In this document: positions 48,856-63,598 of the stretch, one piece after another
Layout: every line of letters begins with the position of its first letter
Numbering within the stretch: the stretch's first letter is position 1
Assembly (NCBI GenBank): GCA_000238975.1
Contig: CP002295.1
Span: 1,178,001 to 1,242,000 of the forward strand
Source: Serratia symbiotica str. 'Cinara cedri'
GTDB taxonomy: Bacteria > Pseudomonadota > Gammaproteobacteria > Enterobacterales > Enterobacteriaceae
Length of the DNA: 64,000 bases
Direction: 5' to 3'
Notes under the pieces: generated by a model
Told to the model about the DNA's origin: nothing
What the model saw: only the letters and a program-made list of their open reading frames with translations
Databases searched by the model: none
Made by a program: the position numbers and the translations under genes

Positions 48856-51800
48856 GACCGCGCTATTAAATACTAAAATAGCTAAAAATTACTTAAGATT
48901 TTTGTATACTACACAGCAACTACACTATTAAGTATGCTTAATATTAGTATACATTATTTAACAATATAGCTAATCACTAATAATAGCTCACGATATAAAC
49001 AAAAACCTGACTACTGATTAGTTTTATTACATAATTAATATATTAATTTAAGAGATACTCGGTTATAATAAAGCTATTGTAATTAATACAGCTATATAAA
49101 TTTTATATGTTTTTAAAAAACTTATAATAAACTTCATAAACAATAATATATTATTAATATTATTAACTTGACATATATAATTCTTTACAATAAAAACGAT
49201 ATACCAATAATAAATTAATATTTAATTAATAGATAAGATATTTTAATCTCATAAAAATTATATTAATTAATTGAGATATTGTTATTAAGATGTAATCTTT
49301 TTTACTAAAAAATAGCAATTTTTTATCTATTATTATATTTATTGCTATAGTAAGTACACTATTAATTGCGGACATACTTATAATCATAATTAAATACATT
49401 ATAACGATCATTACTATTATATTATTAGAGCATATGCGTTTATCATACTAAAAATATTCACGCCATATCATAGACAGATTGGTAACGATACATATATCTT
49501 CTAATGCATTTAGCGCACCACATAGCATGAAGTACATAACTAAATAAATATTGTAGTTACTAGCACCAAAAAATATAAGATTATTATTTTGTTCTTTACC
49601 CTCCCTTACTTAATACTATTGCATGTATACACCTAACAACAGTAATATTGATAATAATATTAACTTATAGTATTATAATTTTATTGTATCTAAATATTTA
49701 GAATATTAGTTATACTGATAATTAAATATTTTTCTACGCCTATATTTTATCGCTATACGAATAAAGAATCTACGTAATTAAAAAATAAACTTATTATATG
49801 ACTACTTATAACTCTATGATTATGCTAATAAAAGAAATAGCAATACTAAAAATAAATAATAATACTTGATATCTAACTTCATGCTTCTATTATATTTAAT
49901 AATTTATTGTAATTAATATTACATTTAAAAATCAATGTTGCTATCTGAAAATAAAATAATAAACTATATTATGTTAATATATGAAATACGGTGAAACTTT
50001 AATGCACAAAGAAATATAAAATAAGTAATTTATAATAATCTATACTTAGCTAAATTTAATATAAAAGATAAATGATTTATCATAAAAGAACAATACAGAC
50101 CCCTCATCTAACATATTGACTCCTTATTTTACGTTTTATTAAAATAATAATCACAACAAATTATACAATTGATCACTTATTATAATCTCTGTGCATGTCT
50201 GTACACTATTAAACATTTCTAGTATCACCTTATCTGATTTACATTATAAATATATAATTCAAGCAATACACTTATAAAGTGATAAGCTATTATCACACAA
50301 CAGACTATATAATGACACCTTTTACTTCTAAAGATTTTAAATATTATGTTTAAATTAATTTTTATATTAGTTATTAACATAATCTGATAACATAACTACT
50401 GCTTGCATACCTAAAAAATAGTAACACAAAAATATCTAAAATACTCATTTATGATCTATTAAATAATATCGTTAAAACATGCTAAGCAGCACATACATTT
50501 TTACTTATTTGTTTTATAATTATCATAAATCAATATTACATACCTACTATCGTAGTAATATTAAGATAACTCAAATTTAATACATAACGTTTTATATAAA
50601 TCTTAAAGTACGAGCTGATATAGCATATATTATATTATATTATATTATATACACTATTGTAGGGACAAGTATATATCCTTGTAGAACCAATAGAAGTAAA
50701 ATTATCTATTTCACTTATAAATCCATCTTATTCATAGTTATTATGAAAGTAATGTAATAAAATATTGATAATTATTTTTTAAAAAATATGCTACCTGTGT
50801 CTATATTTATTAATCAATTATCAAAAATTAAGTACTGTTATATTCTAATATTTTTAACACAATAACAAATAAGTATACATATACTCTCCTACAATCAGGA
50901 TAACAATATACACTAATCACAATATACTAATATGATACATATTATTATGAATAATTAATGAATACATTGCTTATACTGAATAACTATAAATATCTAAAAA
51001 CTAGTAAAATAAGTGAAATTACTTTATTTATGATAATATTGTTAGATTTTTAAAAAAAATAGATACAAAATATTTATACTGATATAGTTGCAACTAAAAT
51101 CACCAACCTAAATAAAAAAATGATATTGATATTAATAAATGAATTGTAAAACAAAAACGCTAATTAATCGTAACTTTTAATAAAAATTACCATTATTCTA
51201 AAAATAAAATATAAAATTAAGAGAAAATATACAAGCCAAGTCATTATACTACTAACTAATGACAAATAATCAACCTTTTATAAGATGAATTTTCTATTTA
51301 TGAAATTGCAACCTATAAAATTGTAAATTTAGAGATAGTCTATTAATTATCTTAATGTTAAGAATTAATTGATCCACAATCATTTATTTAATAACGATTA
51401 TCAATCTATAGGTATATGTATATCCTAGTTAAGAAAAAACTCTATCTTAATATGATACATAATGTGCAAAACTAACAATGAAGTAATCTTGATGATAGAT
51501 GGTAACAAATCTTTTCTAGCTTCAGTAATATAAGTAACATAATATGCGTATCTTTAATGAAAGTATTTGATCTTTTTCTAAAAAATCTATTTTAATATTA
51601 AAAATTCACTGAAAATACTTCATATTAGCGCTAAAAATACAGATAATAAAATACAAACCCCATGCCTTAACTGCTATTATACTAATATCTAATATTTCAA
51701 GGTAAAACTTCACTTAATCACAAATTTAGAATTATATACCTGATCAACATTAAATACTTCAGCAATAGTCCACTCTACACACTAATCAGTAATTTTATTA

Positions 51801-53603
51801 AACAATAAATACAATATCTGAGCACATAGAAATAGTTAAATTCAAGATATTTAATATGTTTAATAAAAATACTAAATTTTAAAAAAGATAATTCATAAAA
51901 TATATTAACTCTACACTAGCCTAATTCACAATAATTTATAAAAACATAATACACTAAATAAATATTCGTTTATAAAATATTATAAACTAAACAACAAGTT
52001 TAGTATATTTATATTGTTAATGTCCTGTTTTCCTTTCTGTTCACTAAAATGTAATATCATCTAATCACTTAATACAATCACACTTATATATGCGAAAGAA
52101 TTAATGTAATATATTAATCCTCAACACTTACTATTTGTTTATACGTCATACCCTTGGTCGCTAAACTTGTGTAACTTAATAATTTACTACTAGTAATTTA
52201 TTATCTTCGCAGTATAGTTTATTGTCACATCTATTAATATCAGTGTCACTTATCTCTATCAATGCTCGCAACTCCTTAGCTCATTAAACATAATACTAAT
52301 ATTGCATAGCTTGTCTTAGCCCAAGAATATATTATTACTAGACCTATCGTTCATTATTAAATACAAAAACTATAAATATAGTCATACCTAATAATTTCTT
52401 AGTGAATTATAATTGCACTATTAAATAATTATTACTAAAATAATTATTTAATAGATAAGTAATAAATAAGATAATATTTATATTAATAATATTATGGATA
52501 ATAACCTCATCATTAAGAAAATGTCTTACCTAGTATTATTACTTATTAATCCAGTTATATATAGAAAAATTATTTATTCTTACAGTAGCACCTAAGAAAA
52601 TTAATATTTACTACTTAACTATACACCAATCGTACTGAATATAAAAGAAGCGATAATGAAATTATAATAATACAATCTAATCTACTTAACACTATTGTAA
52701 CGAGTATTCATAGACTACTCAACTATATAGCGCTTTATAAACTATACTATATTATTCTACAAAATTATATAATATATAAGACTAACTTCTTTATTCTTAC
52801 TTATTATTTTACTACAATTTAATGTAATTTATAGATTTTAAATAAAATAATATATTTATATGCACTATTATATAGTGCATATACTGAACGATATAATCTT
52901 TTTTAATATATATAAACATTAACAAATCTTATAGCACTAACTCACTAATGTATTCTAAAGAAGAGTATGTTCTCGAAGTTTATTAAATAAAATAATATAT
53001 AATCACTAGTAAAAAATATATAAATCTAAAAGACAAATAAAAAAATAAATCAACTTTTATAAATTTTTAATAAAATTATTTATTTTTTTACTAAAATAAC
53101 ACGTTTTCCAGAACACGTAAATTATGCGGATAACCTAAAAAGAATTGCAATAATTAATTATGAAAAAATAATAGTACATAATTTTATATACGAATAAATA
53201 CATGCCTAATAAAATATATTTATATTATATGAATTGTATATATTTACTATTTTTAGCAACTTACTTTTTAATTTATAAATTAAAATATCCTAGCTAACTG
53301 ACCTACTTATTAAGTATATATACTTATCACTAATATAATTCACTACAAATAACTACTTACTATTAACTTATTAACGTTAATAAATATAACTATATACATT
53401 CAAGTTCTCTAATCTATGTAACATGCATATATAGGTACTCAGTAGTAATAAGTTAAGTATAGAGATATTACATACATAGCCTAAAATGTTCATGCTAAAA
53501 AATAAATTAATATTTATTCCTATAAATGATAATATTTAAGTAATTAAAAAATTGAAAGTTACTAATAAACGCAACTGTAAATATTTACTGAAAAGTATAT
53601 GAA
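48856..53603. other. Long gene-free stretch, unreadable
   Basis: About 4.7 kb between metG and folE with dense stops on both strands. In E. coli this interval holds dozens of genes, so most have been removed here. No fragment was assigned. A slightly GC-richer patch near 52020-52330 also gave no match. Confidence 0.6.
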
Positions 53604-54266
53604 TTAGCTGTATTGAGCTGCACGCAAAAACTCCTGACGTGTATTTTGGCTTGATTTAAACAACCCACCTAGCGCAGTGGTGACTGTCGCACTTGTCGTG
53701 TCACGGATACCACGAGCCTTAACACAATAATGCACAGCATTAATAGATACAGCAATGTTATTAGTACCCAATAAAGCTTGCAAAGATACTAATATTTGCT
53801 GAGTTAGACGCTCTTGAACTTGTGGGCGCTGGGCAAAGAACTGAACAATACGATTTATTTTTGATAGCCCTATAACTGCATCTTTTGGAATATAGGAAAC
53901 AGTTGCTTTACCATCAATGGTGATAAAATGATGCTCGCAAGTACTAGTTAGCTTAATGTCTCGTACTATGACCATTTCATCTACTTGCATCTTATTTGCG
54001 ATCAAAGTAATTTTTGGGAAATTAGAATAATCTAGGCCACAAAAAATTTCATCAACATACATTTTAGCAATACGGTGTGGCGTTTCTGCCAAACTATCAT
54101 CAGATAGATCAAGATTAAGGAGCTTCATTATTTCTTTTATATGCTCTTTAATATGATGCTTACGTATTTCACGATCTAAAACTTGCCCGTAAAGTGGAGT
54201 TTCCAGACCACCAGCCTCTAACGCGGTGTAGACTAGCGCAGCTTCTTTACTGAGTAGTGATATCAT
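53604..54266 (-). CDS. folE: GTP cyclohydrolase I
   Basis: FolE converts GTP to 7,8-dihydroneopterin triphosphate and formate, the first step of folate (and tetrahydromonapterin) synthesis; the enzyme is a homodecamer. The 220 residues match E. coli FolE (222) over the whole length. Zinc ligands Cys110, His113 and Cys181 are conserved at the same numbers, with catalytic His112 in TSTCEHHF. The GTP-binding [20 protein letters not shown] (134-153) and KARGIRD are intact, and the C-terminus FLRAAQYS fits. The ATG at 54266 follows GGAG with about 7-base spacing. The N-terminal linker (~residues 25-40) is the most diverged part. No damage was seen. Confidence 0.98.
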   Translation of the reverse strand: MISLLSKEAALVYTALEAGGLETPLYGQVLDREIRKHHIKEHIKEIMKLLNLDLSDDSLAETPHRIAKMYVDEIFCGLDYSNFPKITLIANKMQVDEMVIVRDIKLTSTCEHHFITIDGKATVSYIPKDAVIGLSKINRIVQFFAQRPQVQERLTQQILVSLQALLGTNNIAVSINAVHYCVKARGIRDTTSATVTTALGGLFKSSQNTRQEFLRAAQYS

Positions 54267-56036
54267 TTATATTCTCCAAAAAATCTTAACCTTCCAATAC
54301 TTAATAACAACATATTAGGTGAAGATTCTCTTTACTAAAGGCATAATTCTAGTAACTGATACATAACTAGATGCAATATTATTGCACTAGGGCTCACAAC
54401 AATTATCCATTTACTTTATTACTTATTAGCTCAATATCCCTTTACCTATACAGCTTAATTGCTATTACGACCTACAATGCATCACACAACCAATCAAATA
54501 CTAATATGGTATACCATATTACTAAAGCAGAAAACACTAGTATAAACCTCGCAATCACTATATTAGTGTTACCTTGTTGAGTAGATTCTAAGTCCATATT
54601 GTCAATTATGTGCTAGCATTGAAATATAATCGACAAATAACAATGATGGCATAGATACTAATATATAAAGAAAAATAAATTTATAACAATAAAATATACC
54701 AAGAAGATATAGCGAATACTCATATCCTGATCTTAAGTACCAATATTGAATGCTAGTTACATAATAGTCAATTTTTAACATTAACGTAAATACACTAATA
54801 TGCAAGCACACTAGCCACAACAATAAAACTAAGAATCCTGACCTAAGTAAGGATATTAGCTATTCTATTACTTATAGCTATAAAACAATAAATTCATAAA
54901 AAATGTATAGCGTACTAGACTTTTACACAAAGAGAAGATCTAAACGCTCTAAATAATTAATCAACGAATAGCTATATCACAATAGCAATAACTACACCTC
55001 ACTTATATTAAAATATCCATAACTAATAATATACATATTATCATGAGATACAATGAATAATATCAATCTTAAAAATAATCTATGCTATTTCAGCATAATA
55101 ATAAAACGCTATTATTAAATATAAGATAATTAATATCATTCCCAGCATTAAATATAATCAGTAACCAGAAATACCTACTTTTACGAAGATGGTAACTACT
55201 ATACCAACATATTACTAAAAAGATTGATAGAACTATTACCATAGCTAAGACAAAATATTTAATGCACAGTGTACTGTTATGCACATTACACACATCTTCT
55301 TTAATAATTAATGAATCAACAAATTATGGTTAATTTTAGTAGTTAAAATCAAATACCTAAAAATCTCATAAAATAAATTAGATACCTAACTCAATAAACA
55401 CTAACGTACGCAATATAAAAAAATGAATAAAGAATGTATATGATAATGAATAAAAGAGATTTATAACAATGTTATTGTAAGAATTAAGATTACTGTAAGT
55501 GTATTAGTGTGCCACTGATACATAAATATACTTACTTTTCATTAGTATCATATTATTAAGTTAAGCATTGTGATATAATAGTGTCTTTAAGAAACTCTTA
55601 AAATACATGCTAATACAAAAAATTCTACTTTCCATAAATCACTGATGAATAAAAATTCATCACTATATTAAACAATAACTTAAATAGACAGTAACTAATT
55701 ACATAATGCTTTATTAACATCAAACTACTTAGCAATGCAATAAACTATAAACCTATTATAACCATTAGCTAAATTATCATATAATACATTCCCATACATT
55801 TACTCAAATCTAGTTTTCTGGAACAAATTTTATAAGTATACTATGTCGTATATTATTTTCATGTAATAGCGCTTACAATTAGATACAGTATATAGCTAAC
55901 TATTAAATCAATCACTGTAGTGCTTGAAGCGATAAACGTCATTATATAATGCTATAAGATATCTGTATTAATAAAACTACCAATATATCTTACCTTAAGT
56001 AACTATATTAAAATTATATTTAGTACAAATCTAAGA

Positions 56037-56062
56037 ATTAGATATTAGATATTAGATATTAC
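56037..56062. repeat. 9-bp tandem repeat ATTAGATAT
   Basis: Nearly three head-to-tail copies of ATTAGATAT in non-coding DNA. Confidence 0.9.
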
Positions 56063-59000
56063 AAAAGTTTTCTACCTATAATTATTGATTATTTTACATT
56101 AGTGTAATACTATAATAACATGTAGCTTATTAACAACAATTTTATGCACTGTAGTTATAACTATTACATAAATAAATACCTTAGTACGCTAATAAGCTAT
56201 AAATGCCTAAATATCTAACCATACACTAATATATTTAAATAATATATTATATTATGTACAAATTAATATATTAATATTACCGATATACATAATATTAAGA
56301 TATAGCCTAATAAACATCTAAAAAACATATAATCATAAGTAGGTATATGTGCAACACATGATATATACTAAAGATAATATCATATCAATATTTTTCACAG
56401 TAGCAAAAATATAAACTAAACTACATATTAGGTATTCTATAAATAGAGCTTAATCTTCTCTATTAATTATTAATACATTAATATAAAAATGATCTTTTAT
56501 ATCACAGTAAAACTTATCCCAATAAAAGTATTAATAATATAATTATTATATCATAATGTGTTATTATAAAATGAAATATATAATTATTTTAAATAAGCTT
56601 CCTAGCTATCTAGACAGCAATAGTAATAACATTAAGTTTCCGTTACTAAACATCTAATGTACTATATTAATTCATGCACTATTAATAGCATAAAGCATAT
56701 TAATACCAATACATTTAATCCTAAATATAACTACTTAATCAACATACTACAAATTAGATATAACTGATACTATCTATAGTTCCTACATTATTACCAATTA
56801 GTAATTAATAAACTAAAATACTTTCTAAGCTTTCTATGTATTATTACTATTATAGAAATATAGACGCATGATACAGTAAAGATAAAATTATTTAGGTATC
56901 AATATTATTTTAAAAAATTTACTTAATAAAATCAAAGGTCATAACTTATAACACACAAGAAAGTTGATCGAAAGTAACAAAGTAATACATCTTTAAAATT
57001 ATATCATTATACAAATCAGGTTCATAATCTAGATTAGAGTAATCTTATTGGTGGTATCAATCAAAACTACGTCATATATTAAAACATGATAAAAATTTTT
57101 AGATCTAGTATATCTCTACTAAATCATTCATGCTAATATAACATTTATTACTCAACTCACTTACTAATACATTAGAAATAATATCATAAGTAAACAAAAA
57201 AATAAAGAATACCTCATTCGCCTATAATAATATCAATGCGCAAACATTAATATCGACTATATATTAATATATACTATGAAGTATGCTAAATAATTAAACA
57301 AACTAAATAATATTATCAAACTCTAGTAACCTTAAATTTTAGTAGCTATTGCATATTTATAACTCACTAATTAAATCTAATTTCAGTAGACTAAGCGGAT
57401 ATGTCTAATTAATTGTTAATATAAAAAGAATTTATTATAACACTAAACTACTGGCACAAAGGTGATCTCTAATTACCTCATGCTAAATTGTTAATAAGTA
57501 TTATTAATAATATATTTAAAATAATTTTATCATATATAAGATCCAGATCCTACCTAAGCATATGATCTATATTTTATTAATTATATTAAATAGGTTATAA
57601 GCATAATAGCAATTTAAGATAGTGATTTCATTGCTCGTTCAATTAAAATTAATTTTTACTACCTCAATATTAAACCAAATACTAAAATGCTATACATATA
57701 ATAATTTGATCTATAGTTAATAAAAATTAGTATTTTAATATCGCTATCCACTAACTTGGGTAACGTACTACAAATCACACATTAGCTAATGCTGGATTAA
57801 TTAACTAAACGTAGCATTTTACTAAGTGAGACTTAAGTTAGGATGATATCTTTAGCCATATTAGTCTCATATATAATTAAGGATCAGTGGCCTATATACA
57901 AAATGTAACACCTTAACTCCTAAACAAATGTAATACATAAAGATTACTATAACTAGGATTACTAATGTATCACAGAGTAAATTTCTCAGTACTACGTTAC
58001 TTTTATGCACAAACAAAAAACTTTTAGCTAAAATACATTAATATATTATTACCTAGAATATAAACACAATTGCAAACAGTACTTAAGCATAATAATTTTG
58101 ATACAAGAAGTAACTTCTATGCGATACTTTAATTTAAATGATAACTAGTAAATATTACTGCAATATGCATTGCATGACATAGAACATGTACCTATTTTAT
58201 TGTTTAATTTGCTAACAACATTTAGTAAGTAATAGTAATCTATTAGAAATAAATAGTATCTATAATTAATAGAGAGCATATATTCACCAATATCATTTTA
58301 ATTTTCGCTAGAATAAGATCCTTTACTATAATGCTTATAATTAGGACGGGACTATTAAGCTAATATATACCGTAATAATTCTATTATAATCATGATCCCT
58401 ATCATCTATAATTCGAAAAATAATATAGGCAATAATAAAATACATAATTATTTAAAATATACATTATATCTATAATGTACAATACTTTTCCTGTATACGC
58501 TAAAATAATTTACTATATGATATACACATAACAAATAATAACGCTCTATATTATGTGCACTGCTTAACTCACAAAGATTAGCTACTCTACATATATATTT
58601 ATATATGTCATATATTCTCTCTATTATATACTAGAACACATATGTCATCAAGTAAGTACTAACAGGATAATGCAATCTTTTACTCGTATTTCAGATATAC
58701 ACACAACCTTTACTATACCCACACCAGCGAAATTTTTTATTTAAAAAGACTAAATTAACTAATATTACTAGTATTATACCATTATTATAAAGTATATGTC
58801 AATTTAACAGAGTGTCCTAATGATAAGTATCATAGTAAAGGATCTTATCCTAGAAAAATTACAATAATGATAATATGAAATAAAATATAGTAGCAAAATG
58901 ACTAATATAACTTTATCGACATCTTTTTAATAACAAATTAAGTAATAATTTATATATAATACTTAAGCAATAACTAAATACTTAAAAGCATTTATATAAC

Positions 59001-59362
59001 TGTGACATTTTAATTTATAAAATTTAAAGCATATTTTTTTAACATCAAAGTATATCTATAGAAGCTATATTACCGACCCCCTCAAACATTCCATAATAGT
59101 CATTACTTGTTTACTTATAACTTAATACTTATGATCATTACATCATATAAGGTTATCTTATAATAAGATTTATCCTTATTTAACTAAATTTAAATAAAAG
59201 GATAGATAAACTAGGTAACATTAAAGATAAAATTTATAAACGTTGATAATATAAAATTTAATTTACAGTTAGTATTTTACTAAAATACATAGCTTTATTA
59301 GCATTAACAAAATCAGTTAGCATTAAATAATGATAATATTATAATTAAGAAACAGGAGTAAT

Positions 59363-59437
59363 ATGCATCGAGATAAATTATCACCACTAAACAATCCAGT
59401 ACTTTATAAGTTCAGTAATTTTTCGTGCTGCACCTAG
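59363..59437 (+). other. Short open frame with ribosome binding site, possibly the start of a dead gene
   Basis: CAGGAG lies 4 bases before an ATG that opens a 24-codon frame (MHRDKLSPLNNPVLYKFSNF...) ending in TAG. Downstream, other frames keep a protein-like composition to about 59520. The local base composition is less AT-rich than the surroundings. No family was recognised. Confidence 0.3.
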
Positions 59438-61678
59438 AAGGTGCTATCAAGTGTAGTTATAATAGTCAGGAATCCGAAAAATAAACCGATAGCCAGAGTA
59501 ATATTTTTTAGTCTGCTATTAAATATGATTAATATATAATATAATTACTAAATATAAGTTATGAAATATAATAAACTCTAACCTTGAATAAATACACAAA
59601 TTTAAAGATAATATAGAGGTATATGTTATGTAGGATAATATAATAGAAATAAGTAAATGCACAAAGTACGTAGTTTCCGAAGAAATATAACCTAACTATA
59701 GGCAAACAAGAGTACTAAGCAATATTCAAAATTAATGCCACGTAAATATATATAGATTATATCTATGCTATTAGATATATTACCGGTACTATCTTGTTTA
59801 AAACAGTAGTTCTGAGGCGTATTATAAGAGCCTCGAAGGTTAATGACTATATATTTATAAAATATCTCAAGAGCATAGCTATACAATAGCTAAATATTAC
59901 GCTTAGTTTTATACAAATTTCATTGGCAAATATCAAACTCCGTGGCCTTATATAGGTATATTAACATATAAAAATAATAAAAAAAATAAATTATTACTAA
60001 TAATGTTTAAAACAAATAGTCTGTAAGAGACTTATATACTGATTAAGGTAATAACTTATGTATTTAAAAACCGATATTTTCTTTTTCATACTTAGCCCTT
60101 ATTTTTAAAATAAAACTACTATGAAGCAAAATATTTTAGCAAAAATAAATATAAACTGAAATAGCTATAGCTGTATATAGTTAATAACCATAGAATAGCT
60201 TATAAGTTAGATTGACTTTAGATGCAATTGTTTAGTATGAAAAACACATTTATTATTTAGTTAGTTACCTTCCTTTCTTTTTATGGGAAACAACTCTAGA
60301 ACTATAACTATTATAAATACAGTAATCCACTGAATACTATACGCAATTAGTTAATAAGAATAAAAATTATTATTTGTTTTAATATTAAAACTCTTTAACT
60401 GGTTTGATAAACGCTCTCTATCTTAAACTAAAAGTTTATATAATGCATGCCAAATAACTATTAAAACATTAATATTATATTGCTTGCTACATTATAGCAA
60501 ATTTATTAAACTAACATTTAAGTTTTTAAACTATATACTTAGTATAAAATTAAAAATAATATATTAAATATATATCCAGTATCTATACTTATACTTTTAT
60601 ATTATATTTACGCATCTAAATATATAACAAATAGAATATACTAAAGTAAAGTAACTACTAAAAATTAATGAATAATCACAGAAGATCATAAATAACTTTA
60701 TCTGATTAAAAATTATGCAAATAGGTAATTACTTGTTATTTTTATTAATCTAATTAATATATTTTACTTAATTTAATATAATAAACTATACTTTCCCTAG
60801 CAGGTTATACTAAATTTAGTACTTTGTTGCGATAATAGTTATTACCTAGCTAACATATTATAATCTATACGAAACATGATGTAATGTAGAAAATATAAAC
60901 TAACTATATACTAACGTATGACAGTATTATGCTGATAAGAATTCATTGCTATTATATTAAGTAATAAAAAATAACTTAATAATAATACATACATTATAGC
61001 GAGTAGATATACTCTACTTAAAACTAATATGATCATCATAAAGAAATAGTATAGCACAAAAGTAAAAAATAGTTTTAATAAAATTGAAAAGCCCTCTATG
61101 AAATATTAAGCGATTTAAATTAAAGCACCTAATATTCCATAAAAATGAAACTAGGATATTTTATATTAACAAAAATAAATTACTACTAATATCTATTACA
61201 TATTTTTAAGGTACTAACAATATATAAACTAAAAATATTAATCTGCAAATATAATAATTAGTTGCAGTTATTCCATTGTGCGCTATAGTACATCTTACTA
61301 CCTACGTAATACCTTTTTTAGCAATTGACTTCTAATTATTGCATATATAGATATTCTTATCGCCATATTACTGTCTTTAACATCTATAATCTTATATATT
61401 AGAAACATATATAACTTATTCATGAACGCATGATTAAAATCATATAGATAATATTATAGGTTCAAACCAATCTAAAAAATATCGCTCTCAAATTTTCAAA
61501 CACAGCATCCTACTTATAATAAGAATATTTATATAATGAAGAATAAAATTTAGAAGTTATATCTTAACAAGATTAATCCATGTATTGATCTTAGATACCA
61601 TCAAATGATAACAAAAATAAAATGCATAACTCTACATACGATATATTCCCAAAATCTCAAAATATATGGATGCTATCC

Positions 61679-61713
61679 GATCAATAAAAGGATCAATAAA
61701 AAGATCAATAAAT
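61679..61713. repeat. 13-bp degenerate tandem repeat (GATCAATAAAAAG)
   Basis: Close to three copies, differing by single-base length changes, in non-coding DNA left of ybiT. Confidence 0.85.
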
Positions 61714-62005
61714 ATAAGATGCAATACACTTATATACAATACAAAAACTACTTACATTAAGCATATTAATATAAAACTTAACTGCACAATAAATACTACT
61801 AATAGACTACAATCAATAGCAGTAATAAATATACTAATAAACTATAACGACATTATATTAACTGAAGGTCATTAATAATGGATATAATAACTATATTATT
61901 TTATTTTTGCTAAAATATTTATAATTTAGGTATATAATGAAAAATTCATAAAATATATAAGATATTATATCGACAACCTGTGATTTTACCGTACAATCTA
62001 TTTAA

Positions 62006-63598
62006 CTATTTAATACCTTGACTATGTAGATACTCTTCATACTTTCCAGTAAAATAGATTATTTTATTTGATGTTATTTCTAGTATACGCGTAGCTAAAG
62101 AACTGACAAAATCACGTTCATGAGAAACGAATATTAGCGTACCTTTATATACTTCCAGTGCCGCATTCAAAGACTCAATAGATTCCATATCTAAATGATT
62201 AGTTGGCTCATCCATAACTAAAATATTAGGGTGTTGCATCATTAACTTACCAAATAACATCCTTCCTTTTTCACCACCGGACAATATCTTAACTTGCTTC
62301 TTAATATCATCCGAGTTAAAAAGTAAACGCCCTAATACACCACGTACTATATGCTCAGATTCCCCACGCTTCTTCCACTGACTCATCCATTCAAAGACAG
62401 TTAGAGTATCATTAAACTCATATTCGTGATCTTGCGCATAATAACCAATATTAGAATGTTCAGACCATTTCACTATGCCACTATCCGGATGCTCATCACC
62501 TACTAATACTTTTAGTAAAGTAGATTTACCAATACCATTTGAACCTATTACCGCCACTTTTTCACCAACTTCAACTATTAGATTCAGCTTGCTAAATATA
62601 GGAACATTATCAAATACCTTGCTTAAATCTTCTATTTCTAATGCATTACGGAATAATTTTCTATCCTGTTCAAAATGAATAAATGGGTTTTTACGACTAG
62701 AGACCGGTAACTCTGCTAATTTAATTTTAGAGATCTGACGAACGCGTGAGGTTGCCTGTTTAGACTTGGACGCATTAGTGCTAAATCTACTTACAAAAGA
62801 CTGCAGTGTATTAATCTGCGCTTTTTTCTTAGCATTCTCAGAAATTAAATGATCACGTGCTAAGGCAGCAGCTGTCATATACTCATTATAATTACCAGTA
62901 TAAATACACAACTTACCGTAGTCCAAATCAGCAATATGAGTGCATACTGTATTCAAGAAATGACGATCATGGGAAACAATAATCATTGTGCTATTACGCT
63001 CATTTAGCACCTGCTCTAACCAACGAATAGTATTAATATCTAGATTATTAGTCGGCTCATCAAGCAATAATATTTCTGGATCCGAGAATAATACCTGCGC
63101 TAGCAATACACGTAACTTAAAACCTGGCGCAATTTCACTCATTAGGTTATAGTGCTTTTTAGCCGGTATCCCTACACATTGTAGTAATTCACCAACACGG
63201 GCTTCAGCGGTATAACCATCCATCTGGCTATAAGTCACTTCCAGCTCAGCCACCTTATAACTATCTTCTTCGCTCATTTTTGCCAATCCGTAGAGACGAT
63301 CACGCTCTTGCTTCGCAACCCATAAATTATTGTGCCCCATAATCACTGTATCAATTAGACTATACTGTTCAAAGACAAAATGATCTTGACGCAATTTTCC
63401 CAAACGTTCACTAGGATCTAGAAATATACTTCCACTACTTGGCATTAAGTCACCACCAAGAATTTTCATAAAAGTAGACTTACCACATCCATTAGCGCCA
63501 ATTAACCCATAACGATTACCGCTACTAAATTTAGCGGTAATATTTTCAAATAATGGCTTACCACTAAACTGCATCGTGATATTATTACTCAATAGCAA
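62006..63598 (-). CDS. ybiT: ABC-F family ATPase YbiT
   Basis: This soluble, ribosome-associated ABC-F protein is predicted to act on translating or stalled ribosomes; it has no membrane domain. The 530 residues equal the E. coli YbiT length. NBD1 has Walker [10 protein letters not shown] (34-42) and [11 protein letters not shown], with a non-canonical signature [12 protein letters not shown]. coli YbiT also shows this, so it is not damage. A charged inter-domain linker (P-site tRNA interaction motif) at ~245-315 includes [23 protein letters not shown]2 has GSNGIGKST, the canonical [11 protein letters not shown] and [10 protein letters not shown]. The start is TTG 63598, with AGAGGGG 8 bases upstream; the N-terminus then matches E. 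coli MLVSSNVTMQF. Neighbours on both sides are non-coding. Confidence 0.97.
   Translation of the reverse strand: MLLSNNITMQFSGKPLFENITAKFSSGNRYGLIGANGCGKSTFMKILGGDLMPSSGSIFLDPSERLGKLRQDHFVFEQYSLIDTVIMGHNNLWVAKQERDRLYGLAKMSEEDSYKVAELEVTYSQMDGYTAEARVGELLQCVGIPAKKHYNLMSEIAPGFKLRVLLAQVLFSDPEILLLDEPTNNLDINTIRWLEQVLNERNSTMIIVSHDRHFLNTVCTHIADLDYGKLCIYTGNYNEYMTAAALARDHLISENAKKKAQINTLQSFVSRFSTNASKSKQATSRVRQISKIKLAELPVSSRKNPFIHFEQDRKLFRNALEIEDLSKVFDNVPIFSKLNLIVEVGEKVAVIGSNGIGKSTLLKVLVGDEHPDSGIVKWSEHSNIGYYAQDHEYEFNDTLTVFEWMSQWKKRGESEHIVRGVLGRLLFNSDDIKKQVKILSGGEKGRMLFGKLMMQHPNILVMDEPTNHLDMESIESLNAALEVYKGTLIFVSHERDFVSSLATRILEITSNKIIYFTGKYEEYLHSQGIK

Larger units (their letters stand above)
54267..62005. 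other. Long gene-free stretch between folE and ybiT
   Basis: About 7.7 kb without an identifiable gene or fossil. Short open frames of 60-75 codons (for example near 54371-54580 plus, 54602-54823 minus, 55090-55293 minus, 59692-59886 minus, 61666-61875 plus) have compositions expected of random AT-rich DNA. A rearrangement joint relative to E. coli must lie here, since folE and ybiT are far apart in that genome. Confidence 0.6.

Noticed and set aside
49226-49411. 61-codon Ile-rich minus-strand open frame
   Set aside because: Composition is that expected of translated AT-rich DNA; no start signal or family.
54371-54580. Short open frames near folE (also 54602-54823 and 55090-55293 minus)
   Set aside because: No ribosome binding site, no homology and a composition typical of random AT-rich DNA.
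61462-61476. GGTTCAAACC resembling a tRNA T-loop
   Set aside because: The flanking bases do not form a T stem, acceptor or anticodon arm.
61666-61875. 69-codon plus-strand open frame
   Set aside because: Low-complexity Asn/Ile/Thr-rich product overlapping a tandem repeat; no sign of selection.
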